Assembly: GCA_030528145.1 (NCBI GenBank)
Contig: JAUMZK010000003.1
Span: 62,001 to 126,000 of the forward strand
DNA from: Actinomycetaceae bacterium
GTDB lineage: Bacteria > Actinomycetota > Actinomycetes > Actinomycetales > Actinomycetaceae
DNA: 64,000 bases
Direction of reading: 5' to 3'
Made by a program: the position numbers and the translations under genes. Every line of letters starts with the position of its first letter. The first letter of the stretch is position 1. Positions 37,034 through 46,020 of the stretch are shown in pieces. The notes under the pieces were generated by a model that made no database searches, was not told where the DNA came from, and worked only from the letters and a program-made list of their open reading frames with translations.

Positions 37034-39235
37034 CTAGACTTTGCGACGCCTGGTAGCTACCACAGCAGCACCGGCGAGGCAAAGCAGCCCAGCCAAGATA
37101 CCCGCGGTACCGGCTTGCGAACCAGTCACAGCCAAATACTTATTCAGCTTCTCAGCCTTAGGCATATCCGAAGTGGCCTTCTTGATCACAGTCGGGGTGT
37201 ACTTCGCCGTAGCAGAGCGCCCGTCCTTGGTAGTGACCTTGACAGTCACGCCCTTGGCTTTCCCCACGAAGCCTTCTTCGGGATTGAAGGTGACAACACC
37301 GTTTTCGTCAATGGTGTAGGTGCCTTCACTGGGAACGGTGACGGTGCCATCTGGATTGAGCGTGAAAATGTTACCTGACTCGGGGAGGTTGGAAAACATT
37401 TCTTCACGCGTCTTACCGTTATCGCCCTCGCCCTTGTCGTCGGAGCGTTGCGGTGTGTTCATCTGATCGATGGTGATAGCCGGAGTCGCGTCGATGGACA
37501 GACCAATGACGTGCGGGGTGTAAGTGGCTTCGTACACCTTGCCACCGGAGGAAGTGGCGAGGACGGTAGCAGGCTTAGGGTCCACTACGAAGGTCGCATC
37601 CGCAACAAACTCAACAATCCCGTTGATGATGGTGTAGGTGCCTTCATCAGGGATCACGTAGGAGGTTACGGACTCACCAGTGTTAGGATCCCTCAGACTG
37701 TAGGTAGTCCCGGCAGGCATGTCCTTAAACATCACGTTCAGATCTTTACCAGCATTGGTGTAACCGGAAACTTCCTCGGTAGTAGAGTTGGAGTCTTGGG
37801 CTTTACCAGAGTAACCCCAGGTTTCCACGTTCATGGTGCTGGGCTTCTTCGATATGGTAGCCGCCGAGGACGTGTCGTTAGGCTTCACGTTCGGCTCTTC
37901 GTATTGACCGGATGCGACAACCGCCGTGTTTGCTAGGGAATCGCCCGTGGCGTCTTCCTTAATTACGCCTTCGATGACGTAGTCATCAACGTCACGGTTC
38001 TGGTGGTGCAGCATGACTTCAGGATTCTTTGGAGACAGATTACTAGTATCTGTCGGTACCAGTTCGTACTTGCCGTCGGGCTTCTCTATCAAGTCCACAC
38101 CGGAAGCCTTGCGTTCGAGCAACAGCTTGTTGCCATCTCGAGACACTTCGGTAGAAGTGTCAGGCTTCTTCACAACCTTAACCGTGACCGCGTCAACGCC
38201 CTCTGCAATCAGATCAGTGAGTCGGTAGCCGTATATACTGTTGAGTTCTGAGGCATCCCTCACCTTCAAGTCACGCCTGTCGATTCCTTGGTTGTTGGAA
38301 ACTTTCAGCGTCCACGTAGGCTTGTCCCCAGGGGCAGCCTCAGCAAGGTTCACGGTCTTTGTAACCTTAGGGTCGACGCGCGGCGCACCTACACCCAAAG
38401 TGGAGGACTGGCATGCCAAAGCACGGGTGTACTTATCGCCCAGGCGGTCGGCGATCATTCCCATGGAGCGGACCTTCAGCTTGATCTGCTTGACCCAACC
38501 TTGGGCTTCCACGTCAGGACGCTGTATCCAGCCACCTACAATGCTCCGTAATTTAGTTCCGTCATCGACGAACTGCTTGGTCGTGTCCACCGCGTATTTG
38601 TAGGTATACTTACCATCAACATTAGGGATGAAGGTGTTCGCGCATGCACCAATGAAGTGATACGCGCGGAAACGGTTGAGAGTGCCTGGATCGGATTTCC
38701 CATTAATTTCAGCGAACTCGTATTCCAGCCACGCCACAGTATAGAGATCTCGAGCGGGATTGTCGGGATCTTCAATTGATAGAGACTAACCACCCACGCG
38801 ACCACTCATGCGGAACACCGGATCAAGGACCGGCTTATTCCACGTAAAAGTAACGATGCGTTCGTTAACCACGAACTTTTCATTGAACTTCGCATCTTTC
38901 GGCACTGGACCACACGGCGTTTTCACCCAGGCTTCACCGTAACGGTAAGCCGAAAAGTAAGGACCAGATTCGGCAGTGTTACCACTGTCATCGATCGTGA
39001 CAGTAGCATCCTCAGCAGCAGTGGGATAATTCACCACCACGACTTTTTCGTCACCACTGGTGAAACCAGGTGCCGACAGAGGTGCGAATGAAACCGGAAC
39101 CGAACCGTCATTATTATATGGACCATTCGCAATGACTGTCGCATGGGAAATTAAACCCCCTGACACCATTGTCGTCAGCAAAGTGCCAGCAACCAAAACG
39201 ACCGGGGTTTTGCGCCTAAATAGAGATTTTGACAT
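37034..39235 (-). pseudogene. CshA-like, sortase-anchored surface fibril protein split by an in-frame amber stop
   Basis: One continuous reading frame of about 732 codons runs from ATG 39235 to 37034 and is broken by a single TAG at 38788-38786. The part before the stop (149 residues) has a Sec signal peptide (SLFRRKTPVVLVAGTLL). The reading continues in frame 16 codons before the next possible start (GTG 38737) and 567 residues after it. The second part has CshA-type fibril repeats (EATYTPHVIG and AKYTPTVIKK, each with a GTYTI element before). It ends in the sorting signal LAVTG, a hydrophobic helix and RRRK. A natural mutation, phase variant or base-call error could explain the stop. Only three of the CGAGGRCG motifs lie here, all in the C-terminal half. 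Confidence 0.8.
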
Positions 39236-39315
39236 GTCGCCAACTCTTTTCTCTAGAAAAATCTGGATAAATTCCTGCTTCCTAGCCGAGCAGGCATTGC
39301 AGATATTCGCGCCAG

Positions 39316-39348
39316 TCAGGAAATCTGAGACGGAGCTAGCAACACCAT
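39316..39348 (-). CDS. Possible 10-residue leader peptide upstream of the adhesin
   Basis: ATG 39348 is preceded by a near-perfect ribosome site (AGGAGGGG, 6 nt before) and reads 10 codons to TGA at 39316. It lies in the long leader of the adhesin gene, 81 bp before the adhesin start. It could act as a translation-coupled leader or be a chance pairing. There is no protein family evidence. Confidence 0.35.
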   Translation of the reverse strand: MVLLAPSQIS

Positions 39349-39390
39349 GTAGATCCCCTCCTAAACAGCACATGTGCGGCGCGTCTTAGA

Positions 39391-39419
39391 CGTATCTATA
39401 CGAAAAAGATCCTATTATA
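39391..39419 (-). promoter_or_regulatory. Candidate adhesin promoter and adjacent palindrome
   Basis: TATAAT on the minus strand (39419-39414) is a consensus -10 element; no good -35 is visible. A near-palindrome CGTATCTATACG (39391-39402) sits just downstream and could be an operator. Low confidence without transcript data. Confidence 0.35.
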
Positions 39420-40157
39420 ACGCAACATAAGTCTCTACAGGAATAAATCAGAGAATTTGAATAATTTGCCAAATAAATATTTTATAGCAGATAGCAACAA
39501 TTTATTCAATGGTCAAAAATTAAAATAGTTATAAAACTGTTACACATACAACCACAACTAGAGAATCATGTTCCAAAACTTCAAAAACATTACTGAACAT
39601 TCGCGGGATATTTATTGAACGATAAATGAAAACAATCTCAATGTCGCGGAAATATAAATTACGAAATGGGCTCTCTGACACCGAAATTAATATCAGGGAA
39701 TACTCAATGGTAAAGTGCGCCAAAAGCATCTAGAACTAACTTTCAAAGCGCATTACCGCCCAATAGCTACTACTATTGTGGCGGCACACCACCAAAACTA
39801 CGCCATACTAACTAGGGCGGCAGCGTCCTCGACACGCTTTCATTGCGGTACCATCCCACCTAAAAGGCGTAGTAATGAGCGTGCGGCTCTGCTTTCACAC
39901 GCTTTTGCACAGTCGCCGCTTGCCGTCTTCATTCACTGGCGACCATCTTGGACATGGGTTGTATATCTCTCATAGCAGAAGGGACCGATTAGAGCTCACG
40001 TTGGCGAGTTCACTCCGAGGGCGTATGCGCTCGACGTGCCCTAGTCACTCGCGCGACTGCCAGCAAGTGCCATCAAAACTCACAGGAACACCAAACTCCA
40101 AAGAATCGGATTGGGCGGGCGTTAGCCCATTCATCTCAAATAGGGCTTCACATACAG
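39420..40157. other. AT-rich gene-less stretch upstream of the adhesin and beside tRNA-Thr
   Basis: About 740 bp without a gene I can support. The segment 39420-39720 is strongly AT-rich, unlike the rest of the window, while 39780-40157 is closer to average and holds two CGAGGRCG copies (39824, 40016). It lies beside the tRNA 3' end and the adhesin. A decayed integration site is possible, but I see no repeat of the tRNA 3' end. Confidence 0.5.
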
Positions 40158-40230
40158 AGCCACCTAGGAGGCTCGAACTCCTGACCTACTGTTTACAAGA
40201 CAGTTGCTCTACCAACTGAGCTAAGGTGGC
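40158..40230 (-). tRNA. tRNA-Thr (anticodon UGU)
   Basis: A full cloverleaf is read on the minus strand: acceptor stem GCCACCT / AGGTGGC, D-arm GCTC-AGTTGGTA-GAGC, anticodon stem ACTGT with loop CTTGTAA (anticodon UGU), and T-arm AGGAG-TTCGAGC-CTCCT. The discriminator base is T. CCA is not encoded. It is the only tRNA gene I find in the window. Confidence 0.95.
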
Positions 40231-40426
40231 GCGTTCAATATTTTGGCATGAATTTAGCGGAAAGGAAAATTGTTAGAAGCGTTTCACATTTCTGACAATT
40301 CGGTTACCATTTGCGACTTGTCTCCCCCACACGCACACGGATGCCCCACGCGCCCACGCCCAACAATTCGGCGCGCCGACCGAAACAAGAGCCAGCGCGC
40401 CATTTTCTCATTTCACTCAGTTTTGC

Positions 40427-41260
40427 TCATTTTAGTGCGTTTTGTAGTACTTCGGGGAAGGTTTTGCCGTCAACCTTCTTGCCGTCGCGCACCAACATGG
40501 GAGTACCGTATTGGTCTTTCGCAACTATGCCAGAGTCGCCCCACTTCTTAGTCCAATTCTCCATAGTGGTGCGGGCAAAGCCGGCATCAAACTTTTTGAT
40601 AAGTTCGTCAGAAATACCCACACTCTTTGCCACTTGGGTAACGGTATCCTGAGCTTGCTTGTCATCTATAAGAATTTGCTGGTTGCCGTTGGCGGCTTCT
40701 TCAAACTTTTTAAACGCCGCAACGTGGAAAGCTTGGAATTTGTCGGGTTGTTCGGCGGCAATTTGCATCGCCGCACCTGCCGCGTAGATACCATAAGGAG
40801 CCCCCGCAGAAGTGGTAATTACGGGCTTCAACGTAAGGTTTATTTTGCCTTCGTCGGCGGCTTTAAGCAGCTGGTCACCAATGGAATCTTCCAATTCGTT
40901 GCAGTGAATGCACGTGTAATCGTAGTACAAGTCGATTTTTGGTTTACCATCTTGCGGCTTGTTTATGCCGTTACCAGAAATAGTGACACCGTGGCTGTCT
41001 GCAATATAGGCAGGCAGTTTGATATTGCTGGGTGTAGCTGATTTTTTGCTGTCATTCCACAGCATTCCCACCACCACGCAGACGGTTACGAGGGCGGCTA
41101 TCAGGACCACGGCAATAGTTATATTGTGAGCACGCGCTTCTTTAGCTTCCTGGGCTTTGCGCATTTCGATGCTTTGGCGTGTGCGCGCGAGGCGGTCGGC
41201 TTCAGCATGGCTAAGCTTCTTTCCGTGCTTCTGTTTTGGGGTTACATTGTTGCGAGTCAT
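40427..41260 (-). CDS. DsbA-family thiol-disulfide protein, membrane anchored
   Basis: I chose ATG 41260 (MTRNNVTPKQKHG). An in-frame ATG at 41308 would run into the upstream kinase gene. The 277-residue product has a basic N-terminus and coiled segment (about residues 15-45), one transmembrane helix (about 46-68) and a DsbA/thioredoxin-4 fold outside the membrane with the active site CIHC in YYDYTCIHCNELE. The cis-Pro segment is TPMLV. It resembles actinobacterial DsbA-like oxidoreductases that help fold secreted proteins. It starts 38 bp after the kinase gene on the same strand. Confidence 0.86.
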   Translation of the reverse strand: MTRNNVTPKQKHGKKLSHAEADRLARTRQSIEMRKAQEAKEARAHNITIAVVLIAALVTVCVVVGMLWNDSKKSATPSNIKLPAYIADSHGVTISGNGINKPQDGKPKIDLYYDYTCIHCNELEDSIGDQLLKAADEGKINLTLKPVITTSAGAPYGIYAAGAAMQIAAEQPDKFQAFHVAAFKKFEEAANGNQQILIDDKQAQDTVTQVAKSVGISDELIKKFDAGFARTTMENWTKKWGDSGIVAKDQYGTPMLVRDGKKVDGKTFPEVLQNALK

Positions 41261-41297
41261 GTTTTTAGGATACTGGTTTGTGACCCGTTGGTGGCAA

Positions 41298-43238
41298 CTA
41301 GCCGACAAACAACCTGAGAAGTGGCAGGGCGAGGGCGGCCGCAGCAGCCAGCATCCCTAAACCCGCCAGGATACGCCCAGGCAGCGGGGGGACGAGGGCG
41401 TCTATAAGGGCACGCCCCGCAAAACGCGCATCTCCCATCCCGGGAGCAAGCCAACTGAGCACAGTCCCACCAATCGCAAGCGCCCACACCAGCAGCGGCG
41501 GCGCAGCAGTATTCCAGTTCCACATGGTGGCAGGATCCGTGTCGCCGCTGAAGTTTGTGGCAACGTACAACGCCAGCATCGCCACCCCTACTTGGGCGCT
41601 ATAAATCAGGAAACTACTGACGAGGTCGATTGGGAAGCTGAGCGTCGCCCTCACAATATCGCCCGCCCCAGGTCCACCCCGATTAATCCGGTATCCGATA
41701 ATGCGTTGGCGGGTTTTGCCAATAGCACCACAAATTGCCCACACAATAGCCAGAACAAGAGCTGCTTGAATGCCTACGCGCGCAACTATTGTGCCGCCCA
41801 ACAGTGCTGTTATCAGTCCGAGTACGGGATGCCATTTCACGATGGCGGGCTGGTAGGCGGCGGGTTCAGCTCCTGGGATCGCGTTTTGGGAAAACGGATC
41901 CAATTGGGGGTTGCCCACGCCGTGCGGGGAAACTGAGCCGCGCGGATAATCTGGCGTTGATACCCCCTGGGATCCCCCCGGAGGGGTGGCACGCGGATAT
42001 GTGGGAGGCATTGTCCCCTGCCCACGCAGGGGCGCATTGGGCAACACTTCAGTGTTTTGGGCATCCAAGAAAACCCCGTTGTGCCCGAGGACGCCGCGCC
42101 CGCCTACCTGTCCCACCGGGTACGCCTTGGTTTCTGGCACGGGCACGGTAACCGGCATTGGGGGCGCGCTGCTGGCAAGACTTCCCGCTCCCCCCAGTAC
42201 TTCGGTGGCATCCGGTTCGACCGCCGCGCCGAGAACGGAAGTGGCGCCCTCGCCAAACCCCGCACGTCCCAGATAGTCCGCCCGCCCCGGATTCCCCGCG
42301 TTTTCTAAAACTTCGGTAGCATTCCCGTCGCTGTCTTCAGCGAGGACGGCGTCCCCAGCAACCGCATTAGTGGTAGGTGGGTAGACGGGTGGCGGATAGC
42401 CACCCGGGGCAGGTACGCCCAGTATTGCAGTGGGGTGAGCGTCGGGGTTTTGTACCACTTGGTTTAGCGTCTCTACTAGTTCGGTGGGGGAACTGAGCCG
42501 CATGGGGTCCGGACTGAGGGCACGCCGGAATGCGTCCGCGAGCGCTGGTACCAGTCCGCCAACGTCTGGGGTGCCGGCTTGCACGCGCATGAGGACGGTG
42601 GGCAAGGTTCCGCGCCCGAAGGGGGGTCTGCCGGTGGCGGCGAAAAGTATTACGGCAGCCCAAGACCACCAGTCACTGTTTTTGTCGGGTTGGTCACCGC
42701 TGATTATCCAGGGAGCGAGATATCCGGGGGTGCCGGTTACCAGTCCGGTGGAGGTGATGCGGTCATCCCCGGCCAGTTGGGCGATTCCGAAATCTATGAG
42801 GACGGGACCGCGTTCGGACACCATGATGTTGCTGGGTTTTATGTCGCGGTGGATTACGCCAACTTGGTGCATTTGGGCGAGGGCGGCGGCGAGGCGTTCG
42901 CCCAGGTCTGCTAGGTCTGTGCCTTCCCACGGTCCAGCGCTGGCGACGTCCTCGTAAAGCGTGGGTCCTTCAATGTATTCGGTAACGATGAAGGCGTCTT
43001 GTCCTTCGGTTTCTACGTCTAGTACTTGGGCGACAGCTTCGGAGCGGACGCGGTTTATGGTAGCGGCTTCGCGGGCGAGGCGCCGACGCGAGTCCAGGTC
43101 TGCCGCAGTGGAAGCGTTCAGCAGTTTTAGTGCTACTACGTTTCCGGCGCCGTCTAGCGCCTTCCACACGGTTCCCATGCCGCCCGCACCAAGTGGTGCT
43201 AGCAGCCGGTACCCCCCAATATTCTGCGAAACTTCCAC
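41298..43238 (-). CDS. Serine/threonine protein kinase with membrane C-terminus
   Basis: The likely start is GTG 43238 (VEVSQNIGGYRLLAPLG); a longer frame reaches 43463 but its extra 75 residues look unlike protein. The kinase domain (about residues 8-265) has GAGGMG, Lys38, HRD (130-132) and DFG (149-151), so catalysis looks intact. The usual APE motif is APW at 175-177. A Pro-rich variable linker with repeated ATEVL and similar elements follows, some of which may be autophosphorylation sites. The last 190 residues have several transmembrane helices. It is related to the PknB-type kinases but lacks PASTA domains. It heads a pair with the DsbA-like gene. Confidence 0.85.
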   Translation of the reverse strand: MEVSQNIGGYRLLAPLGAGGMGTVWKALDGAGNVVALKLLNASTAADLDSRRRLAREAATINRVRSEAVAQVLDVETEGQDAFIVTEYIEGPTLYEDVASAGPWEGTDLADLGERLAAALAQMHQVGVIHRDIKPSNIMVSERGPVLIDFGIAQLAGDDRITSTGLVTGTPGYLAPWIISGDQPDKNSDWWSWAAVILFAATGRPPFGRGTLPTVLMRVQAGTPDVGGLVPALADAFRRALSPDPMRLSSPTELVETLNQVVQNPDAHPTAILGVPAPGGYPPPVYPPTTNAVAGDAVLAEDSDGNATEVLENAGNPGRADYLGRAGFGEGATSVLGAAVEPDATEVLGGAGSLASSAPPMPVTVPVPETKAYPVGQVGGRGVLGHNGVFLDAQNTEVLPNAPLRGQGTMPPTYPRATPPGGSQGVSTPDYPRGSVSPHGVGNPQLDPFSQNAIPGAEPAAYQPAIVKWHPVLGLITALLGGTIVARVGIQAALVLAIVWAICGAIGKTRQRIIGYRINRGGPGAGDIVRATLSFPIDLVSSFLIYSAQVGVAMLALYVATNFSGDTDPATMWNWNTAAPPLLVWALAIGGTVLSWLAPGMGDARFAGRALIDALVPPLPGRILAGLGMLAAAAALALPLLRLFVG

Positions 43239-43601
43239 GCCCTCAATAATAAAAGACTGGGGACTGAAAATGTGCTGTGGGCTAAGGGCGGACGCGGGTG
43301 GGCGACCTCGGGAAACAAAATAATGTCCAGGCGACGGTCGAAAATTATGAGTACAACACGCACCCCAGGTTGCCGCTGTTTCGCGAATTTGCGGTGTTTT
43401 TCGAGGACGCCGCCCCATTTTCCGTGTTTTCCCCGGTTTACCTGCAAACATGGGATGTTTCACTGGGAAAATTGGACGAATCCCACCCTAAGTGTGGAAC
43501 AATAGGGGGGACGCTTCAAAGAGGAGCGCGTGTCAGAGACGACAAAACTGGCACTCCACTCGGATCGTCCGGCACGTACCTGCCGGTGGAGGGAACCAAA
43601 A

Positions 43602-44720
43602 TTGGCATCCGTAACATTTGATAAAGCAACTCGCATCTACCCGGGTTCAACGACGCCTGCGGTAAAAGAACTTGACCTACACATTAAAGACGGGGAATTC
43701 CTGGTGTTGGTGGGTCCGTCCGGTTGTGGTAAATCCACTTCTTTGCGCATGCTCGCCGGACTTGAGGACGTAAACGGGGGGCGCATCCTCATTGGTGACC
43801 AGGATGTCACCGACGTGCAGCCCAAGGACCGCGATATCGCCATGGTTTTTCAAAACTACGCGTTGTACCCGCACATGACGGTGCGCGAAAACATGGGTTT
43901 CGCCCTCAAAATCGCGAAAGTAGACAAGGCAGAAATTCGTCGTCGGGTTGATGAGGCGGCGGAAATCCTGGACCTCACGCAATACTTGGACCGCAAGCCA
44001 AAGGCGCTTTCTGGTGGGCAACGCCAGCGTGTGGCGATGGGGCGTGCGATTGTGCGCAAACCGAAGGTGTTCTTGATGGACGAGCCCCTGTCCAACCTGG
44101 ACGCCAAGTTGCGTGTACAAACCCGCACCCAAATCGCGGCATTGCAACGCAACCTGGGTGTTACTACCGTCTACGTTACTCACGATCAAACTGAAGCTTT
44201 GACTATGGGAGACCGCATTGCCGTGCTGAAAGACGGTTTGTTACAGCAAGTGGGCACGCCCCGGGAAATGTACGAACGTCCCGCCAATGCTTTCGTGGCA
44301 GGCTTCATTGGTTCGCCCGCAATGAACATTGGTACCTTCAACATCGAGGGCGACCACGCGGTTTTAGGTCCCGCCCACATTAAGCTGTCGCGTGCCGCCA
44401 TTGATGCGGTTCGCCCCGAGGACGGCGGCAAGATTCAGGTTGGTTTCCGCCCTGAAGCCTTGGATGTGGTTACTGCTTCGGACGAAGCCACTATTCCGCT
44501 GACTATCGACCTGGTTGAAGAATTGGGTTCGGATGCTTACATTTATGGGCATGTTGAGGGCGCTGCAGGGCTGGGTTCTGGGGAGGACAGCACCGGCACT
44601 ATGATTGTGCGCGTTCCCCCACGTACTGCCCCCGGTAAAGGCAAGGTCATTCACGTGCGCGTTCGTCCCGGAATGCAGCACAACTTCTCAGTTAGCACCG
44701 GTGAGCGTCTGCCTGACTAA
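43602..44720 (+). CDS. ABC transporter ATP-binding protein, UgpC/MsmK type
   Basis: ATPase subunit serving sugar ABC importers. It has Walker A (GPSGCGKST), signature (LSGGQRQRVAMGRA), Walker B (VFLMDEPLSNLD) and switch His (VTHDQTEA). The C-terminal TOBE/OB domain (about residues 235-370) marks the MalK/MsmK/UgpC group, in which one ATPase serves several sugar importers. I prefer TTG 43602 (ASVTFDKATRIYPGS begins as in homologues, with GGAGGGAAC upstream). GTG 43530 with a good site is an alternative that adds 24 residues. No permease or binding-protein genes are adjacent. Confidence 0.92.
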   Translation: MASVTFDKATRIYPGSTTPAVKELDLHIKDGEFLVLVGPSGCGKSTSLRMLAGLEDVNGGRILIGDQDVTDVQPKDRDIAMVFQNYALYPHMTVRENMGFALKIAKVDKAEIRRRVDEAAEILDLTQYLDRKPKALSGGQRQRVAMGRAIVRKPKVFLMDEPLSNLDAKLRVQTRTQIAALQRNLGVTTVYVTHDQTEALTMGDRIAVLKDGLLQQVGTPREMYERPANAFVAGFIGSPAMNIGTFNIEGDHAVLGPAHIKLSRAAIDAVRPEDGGKIQVGFRPEALDVVTASDEATIPLTIDLVEELGSDAYIYGHVEGAAGLGSGEDSTGTMIVRVPPRTAPGKGKVIHVRVRPGMQHNFSVSTGERLPD

Positions 44721-44752
44721 AGTTAGGCGCTGAAGGCGCACCAAGCACTACT

Positions 44753-44797
44753 GGGGTTTGCTCGGTTTTCGGGCAAACCCCGTGCGTATGTTTTTTT
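44753..44797 (+). terminator. Terminator after the MsmK-type gene
   Basis: GGGGTTTGC / GCAAACCCC stem with an 11-nt loop, then a run of seven T (44791-44797), 33 bp after the stop. The next 250 bp up to 45054 hold a G-tract and no gene that I can see. Confidence 0.88.
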
Positions 44798-45054
44798 GGG
44801 GGGGGTGCGGGCGGCGGCGTATCTTACACATATTGAGTGCGTAATCTGACTGGTGCCTCATTTAGTTTTAGCACAAAATTTTGGGTATGAACGATGGGGT
44901 TGTTTATTGGGTACCACTGTTTAAGTGACTGTCAGGGTGCGCCAAACTTACCGCAATGCCACAAAGCTGGAAAAGGACGCAGTTTTAGATGGCTTTCGCG
45001 ATGACAGATCTAGGTTGTTCCCCACCGTGACCCGCGCGGTTTGCCGACACCTGC

Positions 45055-45945
45055 CTACTGTGTCGGAATCGGGCTGTCGAATTGTTCAGCTAGGGCAGGA
45101 TCGGTGAACTCGAACCCGCTTCCGCGCAGTTTTTTCGGCAAAACTCGCTGTGAAGATAGCAAAACAGAAGCCATTCCACCCAAAAGCGCGCGGGCGTCCT
45201 CGGCAGGAATTCCACACCCAGGTTTTGCCCCATAATGCTGCGCCAACTCGGCCATAAACTGATCTTGCTGCACCGGGGAGGGACCCACCAGGTTCACAGC
45301 CCCCTGCACATCAGCCCCCAACAAATGCGAAATAGCGTGTACGTGGTCGCGCAAAGAAATGGTCGACATCCACGTGCGACCATCGCCAATAACGCCCGCT
45401 AAACGCCATCGTACCAGGGGTGCGAGGGCCTTCATTATGCCACCGTCCTCGGACAAAACAATGCCGCTGCGCACCTGTATATTGCGCTTAGCGGGCACGC
45501 CCAGTGACGCTTCCTCCCACCTTTGGCACAAAGTTGCCAAAAAGTCGGTTCCCCCAGGGAACTCTTCGTTTACAATTTCGTTCCCAGTGTTGCCGTAGAA
45601 CCCGATGGCACTGCCGGACAAAAAGACCCGCGGTACGTTACCAGATTGGCGCAGCGCAACCCCCAACGTGTTCACCGTGTTTATGCGGGACGCCACCAGT
45701 TTGCGACGGTACTTCTTCGTCCACGGAAAACGCAGCAAAGGCGCGCCACTGAGGCATATTACGGCATCGGCGTCCTCTACCAGCTTCGGGCTGAGTTCCC
45801 CAATGACCGGATTCCAGAAGTACTTATCCCCCACAGTGCGCGACAGACGGCGCACATTCCAATACTGGTCGAGGACGTTAATCAGGGCTTTGCCGACGAA
45901 TCCGCTCCCGCCGGTCAGGACAACAGTTTTTTTGGACTGGTTCAT
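45055..45945 (-). CDS. TIGR01777-family NAD(P)-dependent epimerase-like protein
   Basis: A 296-residue short-chain dehydrogenase/epimerase of the SulA/YfcH (TIGR01777) type. The cofactor motif VLTGGSGFVGKAL lies at residues 10-22. AVICLSGAPL and the SGSAIGFYGN segment with Tyr are characteristic, and the C-terminal DUF1731-like region contains LLSSQRVLPKKLRGSGFEF. The substrate is unknown. It is transcribed on the minus strand and ends without a clear partner. The next minus-strand gene upstream ends 75 bp away. Confidence 0.9.
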   Translation of the reverse strand: MNQSKKTVVLTGGSGFVGKALINVLDQYWNVRRLSRTVGDKYFWNPVIGELSPKLVEDADAVICLSGAPLLRFPWTKKYRRKLVASRINTVNTLGVALRQSGNVPRVFLSGSAIGFYGNTGNEIVNEEFPGGTDFLATLCQRWEEASLGVPAKRNIQVRSGIVLSEDGGIMKALAPLVRWRLAGVIGDGRTWMSTISLRDHVHAISHLLGADVQGAVNLVGPSPVQQDQFMAELAQHYGAKPGCGIPAEDARALLGGMASVLLSSQRVLPKKLRGSGFEFTDPALAEQFDSPIPTQ

Positions 45946-46020
45946 AGTTCGATCTTAACGCGCCCACGCCACAAATGAACACAATTGCCGCGCGCTACGC
46001 CTCGTCTTCCCGGCGCGGTA

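Noticed and set aside
38737..38786. Two separate adhesin genes (end at 38786, new start GTG 38737)
   Set aside because: The 16 codons between them are in frame and protein-like, the second part has no signal peptide or ribosome site; one gene with a stop is simpler.
40158..40230. Attachment site of an integrated element at tRNA-Thr
   Set aside because: No integrase gene and no second copy of the tRNA 3' end seen in the neighbouring DNA; only the AT-rich stretch is suggestive.
43239..43463. 75-residue N-terminal extension of the kinase
   Set aside because: Basic, Cys/His-rich text with no start-site support; kinase homologues begin just before the Gly-rich loop. GTG 43238 is preferred, though GAGGG lies very close to it.
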